DNA of 64,000 nt, from the NCBI GenBank assembly GCA_016872115.1, contig VHBC01000010.1, positions 1 to 64,000 of the forward strand, written 5' to 3'. Source of the stretch: Sphingomonadales bacterium (lineage in GTDB: Bacteria > Bacteroidota > Bacteroidia > Flavobacteriales_D > Crocinitomicaceae). Made by a program: the position numbers and the translations under genes. Positions 1-9,641 of the stretch are shown here, one piece after another (the first letter of the stretch is position 1; each line of letters opens with the position of its first letter). The notes beneath the pieces were generated by a model. The model was not told the origin of the DNA. It made no database searches and was given only the letters and a program-made list of their open reading frames with translations.

Positions 1-52
1 TGCGGGTGCAAATATAAAGAGAATTTTAATTTCATGTAACATGTAGACAGAA

Positions 53-1759
53 CTAATTCAATTTTTCTAATTCGTTTTCGATTAGCTCAGCCAAGGATTG
101 CAATCTATGAGCCGAAAAGTCAAAAGGAACACCGGCTGTTTGATAAATATCTTTCATGGATGCTGTATAGCCCAATGCCAAAGCCTTTTTATATTGGTCA
201 ATTGCCAGTGGGTAGTTCTCTAAACTGTTTTTCCAAACACCTAATGCGCCAAGTTGGGCAATGCCATATTCGATGTAATAAAAGGGAACTTCAAAAAGGT
301 GTAACTGCCTTTGCCAAGCGTTTTGAACTAAATCTTCGAAGCCCGTCCAGTCGGTGAGGCCCGTCCCAAAATCTATGGAGAGTTGTTGCCAATGTGCTGC
401 ACGCTCCGCAGAACTGTGCATCGGATTTTCGTAAACCCAATGCTGAAAAGCATCGATTTGGGCAATCCAAGGTAAAACTTTGAGCGTACCTTCTAGTTGT
501 TCGCGCATGGCGCGCTGGTGTGCTTCTGGTGCGTAAAACTCGAACCATTGCGGCATACTCAGTAATTCCATTGACATCGAGGCCAGCTCGGCTACCTCTG
601 ACGGAATATTTTTGAAAGCAGTAAGCGCAAGTTCTCGACTCAAGAAAGAATGAATGGCGTGCCCGCCTTCATGAACCATGGTTTCAAGGTCACGTTGCGT
701 ACCGACTGCATTCATAAAAATAAATGGCACACCTATTTCATAAAGTGGGTAGTTGTAGCCGCCTGGTGCTTTTCCTGGTTTGGAATCGAGGTCTAGGTGC
801 CCCAGATTTTCCATGACCCGCAGACAATTGCCAAAATAGGGGTCAATGGCATCAAACATTTTAATGGTGCCGGCAAGCATTTGTGCGCCGTTCTCAAATG
901 GTTTGAGGGCAGATTTTCCCTCTGGGTCAATTTCAGTATCCCAAGGTTTAAACTTTTCTTTGCCAAGTAAGGCTAGTTTTTTTGCTTGAATCGATTTGAC
1001 CAAAGGAACAATATATTTTTTAATGGCTGCATGAAAAGCAAAACAATCTTCTTTGGTATAATCAAAACGACCTAAGGCCACAAATTTGTAGTCGCGGTAG
1101 TTTTCAAAACCTGCATTGCGTGCGACTTGATGCCTTTTTTCAATAAGGGAACTGTAAAGGGCGTCGAGTTGTGCTTGGTCTTTTCTTCTAACGGCCGCCA
1201 TTTTTTCGAAAATTGACTGCCGCAACGCTTCATCTTGGTCTTTGAGTAAAGCGGCTGCTTGTTGCATGGTTAAATTTTGACCGTTGTGCTCGATCTGTTG
1301 AGCGGCACTGATGGCACCATATTGTTGGGCCTCTTCGTTCAATGCGGCCTCGATGGCGATATTCTCCTCTCGGAACAAATCGAGTGCACTGCGCACAGAT
1401 CTGAAATAAATCTGATGTGCAGCATCTTGTTTGTCCGCAAGGTAGGGCAGACCAACTAATTTTTGATTGAGTTGGTCCTCATAAGGTGCAAGTTCAGGTT
1501 GAATATGTGTCACAAAATGTGTGTAGGCCTCCCGAAGGTCCGTATTGGCGGTGTTAATACTCATCCTGATATAACGCCAAGCGAGGTCCTCCTCAAGCAC
1601 CGCATCGAGCTCGGAGCGGTCTTGGAGCCATTTATCGAATTCCAAACTGGTCTGAATACTTCTTTGGAGCAATTCTTCGAAATAAGGCCGAATTACTGCG
1701 AAATCGGTAATGGCCAGGTCTTCGGGTAGAAACTGGCGCGCTGCTTTTTGAATGGTCAT
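53..1759 (-). CDS. M3 family oligoendopeptidase
   Basis: A 568-residue cytosolic zinc metallopeptidase of the M3 (oligopeptidase F / thimet) family, expected to cleave short peptides. The zinc site HEGGH is at residues 363-367, followed about 25 residues later by a Glu-rich helix (SEVAELASMSMELL) that supplies the third ligand in this family. Length is normal for an M3B oligoendopeptidase. The start ATG lies one base after the stop of the upstream DUF5606 gene, so the two are probably co-transcribed. No signal peptide is seen. The substrate is unknown; the family call is firm. Confidence 0.93.
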   Translation of the reverse strand: MTIQKAARQFLPEDLAITDFAVIRPYFEELLQRSIQTSLEFDKWLQDRSELDAVLEEDLAWRYIRMSINTANTDLREAYTHFVTHIQPELAPYEDQLNQKLVGLPYLADKQDAAHQIYFRSVRSALDLFREENIAIEAALNEEAQQYGAISAAQQIEHNGQNLTMQQAAALLKDQDEALRQSIFEKMAAVRRKDQAQLDALYSSLIEKRHQVARNAGFENYRDYKFVALGRFDYTKEDCFAFHAAIKKYIVPLVKSIQAKKLALLGKEKFKPWDTEIDPEGKSALKPFENGAQMLAGTIKMFDAIDPYFGNCLRVMENLGHLDLDSKPGKAPGGYNYPLYEIGVPFIFMNAVGTQRDLETMVHEGGHAIHSFLSRELALTAFKNIPSEVAELASMSMELLSMPQWFEFYAPEAHQRAMREQLEGTLKVLPWIAQIDAFQHWVYENPMHSSAERAAHWQQLSIDFGTGLTDWTGFEDLVQNAWQRQLHLFEVPFYYIEYGIAQLGALGVWKNSLENYPLAIDQYKKALALGYTASMKDIYQTAGVPFDFSAHRLQSLAELIENELEKLN

Positions 1760-1760
1760 G

Positions 1761-2300
1761 TTATTTACCTCTAGATGAGCCCGTCTTGACGGTAGGTGTT
1801 TTTTTTGGTGCCGCAGGTTTAGCCGCTTTTACTGCTGGTGCAGGGGTGCTTGCTTTCTTTTTAGGGGTATCTGCCTTAGGTGCTTTCACTTCTTTTGCTG
1901 CAGGAGCTTCTTCTTTTGCTACGGCCTCAAATGCGCCAGCTTTAATCAAAAGGTTAAACCACTGAAACAATTTGCGAACATCAGATGGATACACACGGTC
2001 TGGATCCCAGTTGGGCAAGAACTGAGCTAAGGCAGCTTCGAGTTCTTTCATGTCAGCTTTGTGTGACGGCGCTTCTGAAGGATAAAGCGCTAGCATTTTT
2101 TCAAAGATGTCTGTCAGTTTGACGTCTTCGTCGTAAGTAAAAACAGTGATGTCGTCAAGGGTAGAAATGCGTTCAGTTGCGTAGGCTGGAAAGCGTTTTT
2201 TGTCGATCATGGATTCGACGATAACGCTATTTTTACTTTGAGCAATGACTTTAAAAAGGCCTGGTCTTCCGGAGATGGCAATAATACCGCTGAGTTGCAT
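1761..2300 (-). CDS. DUF5606 domain-containing protein
   Basis: A 179-residue protein. Residues 1 to about 125 match the Bacteroidota-restricted DUF5606 family, which typically opens with an LSGIIAISGRPGLFK-like segment. The last 50 residues are a low-complexity tail of Lys, Ala and Pro, probably disordered. It is the first gene of a minus-strand unit with the M3 peptidase. A -7 box (2326-2333) lies 25 bases before the start. The molecular function of the family is unknown to me; the basic tail could suggest nucleic acid contact, which is inference. Confidence 0.85.
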   Translation of the reverse strand: MQLSGIIAISGRPGLFKVIAQSKNSVIVESMIDKKRFPAYATERISTLDDITVFTYDEDVKLTDIFEKMLALYPSEAPSHKADMKELEAALAQFLPNWDPDRVYPSDVRKLFQWFNLLIKAGAFEAVAKEEAPAAKEVKAPKADTPKKKASTPAPAVKAAKPAAPKKTPTVKTGSSRGK

Positions 2301-2325
2301 AGTTTGAATTTGGTTTAACGTGTGT

Positions 2326-2333
2326 CAAAAATA
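2326..2333 (-). promoter_or_regulatory. -7 promoter box of the DUF5606 gene
   Basis: TATTTTTG on the minus strand matches the Bacteroidota -7 consensus TAnnTTTG, 25 bases before the ATG. No clear -33 element was identified. Confidence 0.45.
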
Positions 2334-2396
2334 GAAATTATTTATTTTTTTAACACTATCCCTCAACTTATTAACAAGAAATCCTTACAATATACG

Positions 2397-2404
2397 TACC
2401 TTTG
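2397..2404 (+). promoter_or_regulatory. -7 promoter box of the DEAD-box helicase gene
   Basis: TACCTTTG fits TAnnTTTG and continues into GCAC, as also seen before era and the 63.1 kb RNA candidate. It lies 22 bases before the ATG. The -33 region is weak. Confidence 0.6.
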
Positions 2405-2426
2405 CACCTCATTTTAAAAATAATAC

Positions 2427-4229
2427 ATGACATTTGAAGAGCTGGGATTAAGGCGAGAGGTGCTGAAGTCGTTGACAGAATTGGGTTTTGAAGCACCGAC
2501 CCCGATCCAGGAACAAGCAATTCCCTACCTATTAGGAGAAGATTGCGATTTTGTCGGTCTGGCGCAGACCGGAACAGGAAAAACGGCCGCATTCGGTTTG
2601 CCGTTAATTAATAACATCGATAACAAAGCACGCCTGCCACAAGGGCTTATCATTTGCCCAACACGCGAGCTTTGCCTTCAGATTACCAAAGACTTAAATG
2701 TCTTTTCCAAATACCTAGAAGGCAATATCACAGCCGTGTACGGCGGAACCGATATCCGTACACAAATCACCAGCGTTAAAAAAGGAACGTCCATTATTGT
2801 GGCAACACCAGGTCGTTTGGTCGACCTTATCAATCGCAAAGTTGTGCAGCTCGGAGAAGTGAAATACGTCATTTTAGACGAAGCCGACGAAATGCTCAAT
2901 ATGGGCTTCAAGGAGGACATCGACATGATCCTCGAGCAAACACCTATCGATAAAAATGTGTGGTTGTTTTCTGCCACTATGCCCAACGAGGTAGCGCGCA
3001 TTGCCCGCACCTACATGCACGACCCATTAGAAGTTTCGATTGGTCACAAAAACCAAAGTAACGAAAACATCGAACATATTTACTATTCAGTAAAAGAGCG
3101 CGACCGCTACGACGCCGTAAAGCGTCTGATCGATTTCAACCCGACTATTTACGGACTTATTTTTTGTCGTACCAAAAACGAAACAGCTACTGTTGCCATG
3201 AAATTGGCAAGAGACGGCTACAATGCAGAGCCACTCCACGGTGACCTCACCCAAGCCATGCGCGATCGCGTTATGGAGCGTTTTCGTTCAAAAGAACTTC
3301 AAATTTTGGTAGCTACAGACGTCGCTGCACGCGGTTTGGATATCAACAACATTACGCACGTCATCAACTACAACCTGCCTGACGACATCGAGAACTACAC
3401 CCACCGAAGTGGCCGTACCGCACGTGCCGGTAAAACTGGAGAATCATTGGTCTTGATCAATACCCGTGAAAACGTGAAGATCAAAGCCATTGAACGCCAA
3501 ATGCGCGTCACTTTTAAGCAAGGGAAAATTCCGAATCCGGCCGAAATCTGTGAAATTCAGCTTAAAAAACTCATCGATAACACTATTTCTACCGAGGTCA
3601 AAGAATCGGATATTGCCCCATTTATGGAGCAGATTTTGGCTTCTTTTGCCGACCTGAGCAAAGAAGAAGTGATCAAAAGATTTGTTTCTGCTGAGTTTAA
3701 CCGTTTTATAGAATACTACGAACGTGCTGGGGACCTCAATGCTGCAGCCAGCAAAGACGACCGCGAGCGTTCAGACCGCAAAGAGCGCCCTAAAAGAGCG
3801 CGCGAAGAAGGCAAAACCCGTTTCTTTGTTAATCTTGGGCGCCGTGATGGCCTCAATCCAGGAGCAATGGTTCGCATCATTTGCGACGCTACCGGTCTCA
3901 AATCCAAGTCGCTTGGTCGCATCGACATCATGACTTCTTTCTCTTTTGTTGAAGCTGACGACGAACACACTCAGAAAATTCTGAAGCTCGTTGATGGCTA
4001 TGAATTCGAAGGACATAAAGTTTCCATCGAGGTAACTTCACCAGGTCAAGGTGGCTCAGAGGGTGGCCGCGACCGCAAGTTTTCAAAAGGTCCTGGTTCT
4101 AAAAGAGGCCCAGGTTCTTTTGGTGGCGGTAAAAAGCCAGGCTTCGAGAAAAAAGGCGGCTTTGACAAAAAACGTTCGGGTGGTTTTGACCGCGAACGCG
4201 GTTTCGGCGCCAAACGAAAGAAATACTAA
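2427..4229 (+). CDS. DEAD/DEAH-box RNA helicase with DbpA-type RNA-binding domain
   Basis: A 600-residue ATP-dependent RNA helicase, likely acting in ribosome assembly or cold adaptation (CsdA/DeaD-like). Visible in order: Q-motif with PTPIQ (about 25-29), Walker A AQTGTGKT (46-53), PTREL (78-82), DEAD (151-154), SAT (182-184), helicase C domain with HRSGRTARAG, then a DbpA-type RNA-binding fold (roughly 465-540). The C-terminal 60 residues are rich in Gly, Lys and Arg, as is usual for RNA-chaperone tails. It is 26 bases upstream of typA on the same strand, suggesting co-expression of two translation-related stress genes. Confidence 0.95.
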   Translation: MTFEELGLRREVLKSLTELGFEAPTPIQEQAIPYLLGEDCDFVGLAQTGTGKTAAFGLPLINNIDNKARLPQGLIICPTRELCLQITKDLNVFSKYLEGNITAVYGGTDIRTQITSVKKGTSIIVATPGRLVDLINRKVVQLGEVKYVILDEADEMLNMGFKEDIDMILEQTPIDKNVWLFSATMPNEVARIARTYMHDPLEVSIGHKNQSNENIEHIYYSVKERDRYDAVKRLIDFNPTIYGLIFCRTKNETATVAMKLARDGYNAEPLHGDLTQAMRDRVMERFRSKELQILVATDVAARGLDINNITHVINYNLPDDIENYTHRSGRTARAGKTGESLVLINTRENVKIKAIERQMRVTFKQGKIPNPAEICEIQLKKLIDNTISTEVKESDIAPFMEQILASFADLSKEEVIKRFVSAEFNRFIEYYERAGDLNAAASKDDRERSDRKERPKRAREEGKTRFFVNLGRRDGLNPGAMVRIICDATGLKSKSLGRIDIMTSFSFVEADDEHTQKILKLVDGYEFEGHKVSIEVTSPGQGGSEGGRDRKFSKGPGSKRGPGSFGGGKKPGFEKKGGFDKKRSGGFDRERGFGAKRKKY

Positions 4230-4255
4230 CTCCCCTTATCTTCATTGTCCTCTCT

Positions 4256-6052
4256 ATGGAAATCAGAAACATAGCTATTATAGCGCACGTTGACCACGGT
4301 AAAACGACACTTGTCGATAAAATGATCGAAGCGGGTCAGGTTTACAATGAAAGAGACCGCATGACCGGTGAACTCATCATGGACAACAACGACCTCGAGC
4401 GCGAGCGCGGCATCACCATCGTTTCTAAAAACGTATCGGTCACCTATAAAGGCACCAAAATCAATATTATTGACACCCCAGGTCACGCCGACTTTGGTGG
4501 CGAAGTAGAGCGCGTACTCAATATGGCCGATGGCGTATGTTTGTTGGTAGACGCCTTCGAAGGCCCTATGCCACAAACGCGTTTTGTACTTGGAAAAGCG
4601 TTGTCAATGGGTATCAAACCGTTGTTGGTCATCAACAAGGTCGACAAAGAAAACTGTACCCCTGATGAAGTTCATGAAAAAGTATTCGACCTCATGTTTG
4701 AGCTCGATGCCAATGAAGAGCAACTCGATTTCCCAACTATTTACGGTTCGGCTAAAAATGGCTGGATGTCTATGGACTGGAAGCAACCTACAGATAGCAT
4801 CACCCCGTTACTCGATCAAATTTTGGCTTACTTTCCTCCGCGTGTAATCGAAGAAGGAAATACCCAAATGCTCATCACTTCCCTAGATTTTTCCTCTTAT
4901 GTTGGTCGTATTGCAATTGGCCGTTTGTCGAGAGGTGTGCTCAAAGAAAATCAGCCCATCATTCTTTCCAAATCGGACGGACCTCAAGAAAAGCACCGCA
5001 TCAAAGAAGTTTTTGTTTTTGAAGGGATAGAACGCACCAAAGTCGCAGAAGTTCAAGCCGGAGACCTCTGTGCTGTTACTGGCATCGAAGGTTTTGAAAT
5101 CGGCGACTCCATTTGCGATGCCGAAAATCCAGAACCACTTCCAACCATTAAAATGGACGAGCCGACCATGAGTATGCTCTTTTCCATCAACGATTCGCCT
5201 TTCTTCGGTAAGGAAGGTAAATTTGTAACTTCGCGCCATATTTCGGATCGACTCAACAAAGAACTCGAGAAAAACCTCGCCTTGCGTGTAGCTGACACCG
5301 ACAAAGCCGACAAATGGATGGTGTTTGGCCGTGGGGTGCTGCATTTATCTGTACTCATTGAAACCATGCGTCGCGAAGGCTATGAACTACAAGTAGGCCA
5401 GCCGCAAGTGATTATCAAAGAAATTGATAGTGTCAAATGCGAACCTATCGAAGAACTTACTATTGACCTTCCCGAAGAGTTCAGCGGAACCGCAGTAGAG
5501 GCAGTTACGCGTCGCAAAGGTGAAATGACCAACATGGTACCCAAAGGTGAGCGCATGATTGTTACATTCCAAATCCCTTCAAGAGGCATCATCGGTTTGC
5601 GCAATTATCTTTTGACCCAAACCGCTGGTGAGGCCATCATGAATCACCGGTTCATGGAATACCAACCTTATAAAGGTGAAATTCCAGGACGCCAAAACGG
5701 CTCGCTCATTTCTTTAGAGCAAGGTACCTCTATTCCTTTCTCATTGAATAACCTTCAAGAGCGCGGTAAATTCTTTATTGCACCCAATGAAGATATCTAC
5801 GAAGGCCAAGTAATTGGTGAAAACTCACGTGCTGGAGATCTTTGCGTCAATGTTACCAAAACCAAAAAACTAACTAATATGCGTGCCTCAGGTTCCGATG
5901 ACAAAGTCCGTTTGGCGCCGCCAAAAGTATTTAGTTTGGAAGAATGCCTTGAGTATATTCAATCCGATGAATATGTTGAGGTCACACCAAAAAGTTTGCG
6001 CATCCGCAAAATCTTGTTGAAAGAAACCGATCGCAAACGCTCAGGTAAGTAA
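4256..6052 (+). CDS. typA: Ribosome-associated translational GTPase TypA/BipA
   Basis: A 598-residue GTPase related to EF-G and LepA that binds ribosomes and assists 50S assembly, especially in the cold or under stress. G1 is HVDHGKTT (residues 11-18), G2 lies in the RGITI region, G3 is DTPGH and G4 is NKVD. EF-Tu domain 2, the EF-G domain III/V-like folds and the TypA-specific C-terminal region ([20 protein letters not shown]) follow. Full length for the family. It sits directly after the DEAD-box helicase. Confidence 0.97.
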   Translation: MEIRNIAIIAHVDHGKTTLVDKMIEAGQVYNERDRMTGELIMDNNDLERERGITIVSKNVSVTYKGTKINIIDTPGHADFGGEVERVLNMADGVCLLVDAFEGPMPQTRFVLGKALSMGIKPLLVINKVDKENCTPDEVHEKVFDLMFELDANEEQLDFPTIYGSAKNGWMSMDWKQPTDSITPLLDQILAYFPPRVIEEGNTQMLITSLDFSSYVGRIAIGRLSRGVLKENQPIILSKSDGPQEKHRIKEVFVFEGIERTKVAEVQAGDLCAVTGIEGFEIGDSICDAENPEPLPTIKMDEPTMSMLFSINDSPFFGKEGKFVTSRHISDRLNKELEKNLALRVADTDKADKWMVFGRGVLHLSVLIETMRREGYELQVGQPQVIIKEIDSVKCEPIEELTIDLPEEFSGTAVEAVTRRKGEMTNMVPKGERMIVTFQIPSRGIIGLRNYLLTQTAGEAIMNHRFMEYQPYKGEIPGRQNGSLISLEQGTSIPFSLNNLQERGKFFIAPNEDIYEGQVIGENSRAGDLCVNVTKTKKLTNMRASGSDDKVRLAPPKVFSLEECLEYIQSDEYVEVTPKSLRIRKILLKETDRKRSGK

Positions 6053-6082
6053 TATTTTCGCCATTTTTACGTTGTGCAATCA

Positions 6083-6898
6083 ATGAAAAAGGTTTTTTTA
6101 TTTATGTTGCTCGTGCTTGCATTTCAAATACAAGCACAGCGGCGTACTTTTTTCTCTCGCTCAGAGTTGGGCCTCACCTTAGGTCAGACCTACTATCTCG
6201 GTGACCTCAACCCATACCAACAATTTAAGAATGCGCATCTCGCATTTGGCGCTATATACCGATACAATCTCAATAATCGCCTTACTTTTCGCTTCAACTA
6301 CCTTCATGGAAAAGTTTCTGCAGCCGATTCTTTATCGCCCTATCCATTATTGGTCAATCGAAACTTGAGTTTCCAGTCGCCCATCAACGAGGTCGCCGCA
6401 GGTCTCGAATTTCATTTTGTGCCTTTTCAGTTTGGCAGTAGCCGTTATCCTGCAACAGCCTATTTACTCGCACAAGTTGGCGCCTTTAGAATGAATCCGC
6501 AAACATTTTACAACGGTGCTTGGCAAGATTTACAAGTTCTAGCTACCGAAGGACAAGGGACAACAGCCAATTCACAAAAGCCCTACAATTTGAACCAGCT
6601 ATGCGTGCCGCTCGGTATGGGGCTCAAGGTGAGTCTTGGTAAAATGGCAACCATTAACCTAGATGTTTCTATTCGCAAAACCTTTACCGATTACCTCGAC
6701 GACGTTGGGTCTGATACCTATTTCGATCCGCAAATTTTAGAAGACGAGGTTTCGGATTTAGCTGCAGTTCTTTCCAATCAGAGCTTAGATGGTAACCGTT
6801 TTGGAAAACGTGGCACCAGCAGCACCAAAGATTGGTACGTTTATACTGGTGCAACGCTCACCGTTCGACTTGGTAAAGGAGGAGGTTGTTTTTATTGA
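6083..6898 (+). CDS. DUF6089 outer-membrane beta-barrel protein
   Basis: A 271-residue predicted outer-membrane protein. A signal peptide is visible (MKKVFLFMLLVLAFQIQAQ), followed by alternating aromatic and polar strands such as GLTLGQTYYLGDLNP and AIYRYNLNNRLTFRFNY, typical of DUF6089 porin-like barrels in Bacteroidota. I prefer the ATG at 6083 over an in-frame GTG nine bases earlier, because the signal peptide starts there. The specific role is unknown; orthologues of the family are often annotated only by domain. Confidence 0.85.
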   Translation: MKKVFLFMLLVLAFQIQAQRRTFFSRSELGLTLGQTYYLGDLNPYQQFKNAHLAFGAIYRYNLNNRLTFRFNYLHGKVSAADSLSPYPLLVNRNLSFQSPINEVAAGLEFHFVPFQFGSSRYPATAYLLAQVGAFRMNPQTFYNGAWQDLQVLATEGQGTTANSQKPYNLNQLCVPLGMGLKVSLGKMATINLDVSIRKTFTDYLDDVGSDTYFDPQILEDEVSDLAAVLSNQSLDGNRFGKRGTSSTKDWYVYTGATLTVRLGKGGGCFY

Positions 6899-6923
6899 TT
6901 TTGTTTTTAATTACTTTTGGCAC

Positions 6924-7196
6924 ATGAAAAAGATATTCCTAGCAACGCTTGTTTTGACCTTGTTTTCCTGCCAATCTGAAGTCTGCGAATGTGCTGATCA
7001 ATGGCTAGAAATGACAACTGCCCTTAAAAAAGCAGAGGCTGAAGGCAAGTCTATCGACGCTTTACTAAAGAAATACGAGGCCCCCATGAAAAAATGTGAA
7101 AATCTCGATGCCAATAAAACTGAAGCAGAAAAGGAACAAATGATCAAAGAATTACGCGCTTGCGATTCCTATAAAAAAATTGGTAAAGACCAATAA
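6924..7196 (+). CDS. Small Cys-rich lipoprotein
   Basis: A 90-residue predicted lipoprotein of unknown function. The lipobox is LTLFSC, with the lipidated Cys about residue 16, followed by a CEC motif and two more Cys in a Lys/Glu-rich helical body. An upstream extension exists in the same frame, but the ATG at 6924 begins a proper signal peptide. It follows the DUF6089 gene by 25 bases. A similar layout (lipobox, C-x-C, later Cys) recurs in the gene at 26886. Confidence 0.7.
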   Translation: MKKIFLATLVLTLFSCQSEVCECADQWLEMTTALKKAEAEGKSIDALLKKYEAPMKKCENLDANKTEAEKEQMIKELRACDSYKKIGKDQ

Positions 7197-7205
7197 TTAG
7201 AAACT

Positions 7206-8489
7206 TTATTGCCGATTGAATTCAAAGTTTGCTTTGAATACATTTTTGTAATCCCCCCAATGCTGATAACCTCCTATGGTTTCATTGTGCCATATAAAGC
7301 AAAAAGCCCCACCACATTTCTTCACTTCTCTATAAAGTTGCTCCATGCATTGTATGGCTTCTTTTGGACTTAGATTTAAGTATTCTTTGAGCGTTCCGTC
7401 CATGTAGACAAAAGGATGCACCACCAAATCAGTAACTTCATTTTTGACTAAGTTAAACCACTTGAATGGCCTGGCTGTTCCAGCACGAAAACCCGTTTGT
7501 TCGGCATAGCCCATTGTATAGTCATGCCGAATACCCACCTGTAAGAGCATTTGATAGGTATTGGGAAGGCGCATTAATAAGAAATGTTGTCTATTGCTCA
7601 AAGGATGGTAGGCAGTAATTTGACTCAGTCGTTCTATTTCAATTTGATACTGCTGCAATTGGTGAACGGTCAGCGAGCTACCGTGGATACCAATTTCTGC
7701 ATGTGCTGCAATTTGTTTGATTTTGTCTTGCTGTGCCAAATTCAGATGCGATAAATTCTTATCTCTTTTGGTGTAATTTCCTAGCAGCCAAAAGACTTTT
7801 GTTTCAGGAAAATGTGCGGCTATTTCAGAAATTTGGTCGAAGGAATCATAAGGGTCAGGTTGTTGACCACTGCGTACTTTTCTTCGATCGCGTATCCTTT
7901 CTTTGCGTTGAAATATAAAGTCTTTGAGCTCTGCTAAAAAACTTCGGATGTTATTCTTATGCGCATAGGCAAATGTATTGTCTATGTCGAAAGTTGGTTG
8001 AAAAATAAACCTAGGTTTTTTGGTTTTCAATGTGATGGCACAAACTTGTTCGACATACGCAATCCAAGCAACACTCCATTCATCGCAAATGGCTTTTTGA
8101 AGCCAACCATATTTGCTTAAAACGGATGCGCGCGCTTCGAATCTACCAAGCGCGTCGGTGTGTAGGCTGTCGTATTCTTCCATCCGGGTCAGCACATAAA
8201 ATACCGAGGCCAGTAAGTCGCTTTTTCCATCAAACGACAAACATTCCGTATGGTTGAAAGTTCCTTTTTGAATGGGGTCTATATAGATTTCATCCGAAAA
8301 AAGCAGCGTTGCAGGATGTATTTGAATACACGCGTCAAATTCACGGCTCGAATAATTGATTTTTGGTCCCGACGCTGCCATGAACGCAATGCCGTCATTA
8401 GTGAGTTCGTAGGCGATCTTTCTATCCGCTAAAACGAAGGAAAGGGTATAAAGAAGGCGTTCGGTGATATATTCGACGTAGATCAGCAC
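7206..8489 (-). CDS. Polysaccharide deacetylase family protein (DUF7033 type)
   Basis: A 427-residue protein with an N-terminal DUF7033-like region and a NodB-type deacetylase core: TFDIDNT contains the first catalytic/metal Asp residues, and HGSSLTVH resembles the metal-binding His motif. It probably removes acetyl groups from a cell-surface glycan. I chose the GTG at 8489 (VLIYVEYIT...) because family members start there and it overlaps the wecB stop by one base (TAGTG). An upstream ATG at 8516 would overlap wecB by 28 bases. Translational coupling with wecB suggests a shared polysaccharide pathway. Confidence 0.8.
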   Translation of the reverse strand: MLIYVEYITERLLYTLSFVLADRKIAYELTNDGIAFMAASGPKINYSSREFDACIQIHPATLLFSDEIYIDPIQKGTFNHTECLSFDGKSDLLASVFYVLTRMEEYDSLHTDALGRFEARASVLSKYGWLQKAICDEWSVAWIAYVEQVCAITLKTKKPRFIFQPTFDIDNTFAYAHKNNIRSFLAELKDFIFQRKERIRDRRKVRSGQQPDPYDSFDQISEIAAHFPETKVFWLLGNYTKRDKNLSHLNLAQQDKIKQIAAHAEIGIHGSSLTVHQLQQYQIEIERLSQITAYHPLSNRQHFLLMRLPNTYQMLLQVGIRHDYTMGYAEQTGFRAGTARPFKWFNLVKNEVTDLVVHPFVYMDGTLKEYLNLSPKEAIQCMEQLYREVKKCGGAFCFIWHNETIGGYQHWGDYKNVFKANFEFNRQ

Positions 8490-9640
8490 TATAAGTCGGA
8501 AATGATTTTTTGGCAAATGAACTGCGCGGCTTTGCCATCTCCGAAGATGGTTGGGTCGGTTTGAACATGTAAATCGAGCAGTTGCATGGCGCTTTTGACA
8601 ATTAAATTTTTATTGGCGCCGCACAAGACGGCAGCTCCAGTCTGCAAGACTTCTACCCATTCCGTTTGTTCGCGGAGAATGACGCATGGTTTGGCAAAGA
8701 AATACGCTTCTTTTTGAACGCCACCGCTGTCTGTGATAATCAGTTTGGCGTTTTCCTCTAGTGCTATCATATCGAGAAAACTCGCTGGTGGGCACAACTT
8801 AAGCTTTGTTTGCGCCTTGATTTTTTCTAGAAAAACGGGGTTCAAGAGCGCTTCCATTTTGTTTCGGGTGCGCGGATGTATGGGAAGTATGACTTGAAGT
8901 TGGGTTTGGGCAATGATTTCTAAAAGTGCCTCAAAAATATCTTGAAGTGCTGTAGCGTCATCGGTATTTGTATCGCGGTGGATGGTACAAAGGATAAAAG
9001 ACTGCGCTTGGAGATCAAATTGAGCCAAAATAGTCGCTTGCTTTCTACTCAATTCTGCAAAATACAGGCTGTTGTCGTACATGATATCGCCACAATGGTA
9101 AACATTAGGTGTATCAATATGAGCCTTTGCTTTGATGGTTAAATCAAATCCTTCTTTAGCTAAATTGGACATTCCCGCTTGAGTCGGCACAAAGAGTAAG
9201 GAGCTCATATGATCGGCCGCAATCCGATTGAGTTCTTCGGGCATTGCTTTATTGAAGCTGCGCAAACCAGCCTCAATATGTACGACAGGAACATGTATTT
9301 TGGCAGCGGCTAATGCCGCGGCAATTGTTGAATTGGTATCGCCGTAGATAACTACCGCTGCTGGTTGTTCTTCAAGAATCAATTTTTCAAGCCCGCTGAG
9401 CATAGCTGCGGTCATATGTCCGTGAGAACCACTACCAACCGCTAAGTTAAAATTGGGTTTTGGGATGCCAAGTTCTTCAAAAAATACTGCAGACATGTTT
9501 TCGTCATAATGCTGGCCGGTGTGCACCAAAACTTCCTCTAATTCACTTGAAAAATATTTTTCGATTGCACGGCTCAGTGCGGCGGCTTTTATAATTTGAG
9601 GTCTGGCCCCAATGACGGTTAAAATTTTCTTTTTGGACAT
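8489..9640 (-). CDS. wecB: UDP-N-acetylglucosamine 2-epimerase (non-hydrolysing)
   Basis: A 383-residue cytosolic epimerase interconverting UDP-GlcNAc and UDP-ManNAc for surface polysaccharides. Typical motifs are the N-terminal GARPQIIKAAAL, HTGQHYD, and the UDP-binding TDSGGVQKEAYFF near residue 290. The start is set at the ATG at 9640 (MSKKKILTVIGARPQ); a 13-residue in-frame extension would run into radC. The stop of radC is two bases upstream, so radC, wecB and the deacetylase appear to be one transcript. Confidence 0.93.
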   Translation of the reverse strand: MSKKKILTVIGARPQIIKAAALSRAIEKYFSSELEEVLVHTGQHYDENMSAVFFEELGIPKPNFNLAVGSGSHGHMTAAMLSGLEKLILEEQPAAVVIYGDTNSTIAAALAAAKIHVPVVHIEAGLRSFNKAMPEELNRIAADHMSSLLFVPTQAGMSNLAKEGFDLTIKAKAHIDTPNVYHCGDIMYDNSLYFAELSRKQATILAQFDLQAQSFILCTIHRDTNTDDATALQDIFEALLEIIAQTQLQVILPIHPRTRNKMEALLNPVFLEKIKAQTKLKLCPPASFLDMIALEENAKLIITDSGGVQKEAYFFAKPCVILREQTEWVEVLQTGAAVLCGANKNLIVKSAMQLLDLHVQTDPTIFGDGKAAQFICQKIISDL

Positions 9641-9641
9641 A

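Noticed and set aside
29-48. Palindrome CATGTAACATG near the window start
   Set aside because: Short, AT-rich and not linked to a visible promoter or gene start; probably chance.
6074-6082. GTG start three codons upstream for the DUF6089 gene
   Set aside because: The signal peptide begins at the ATG at 6083, which is the better start.
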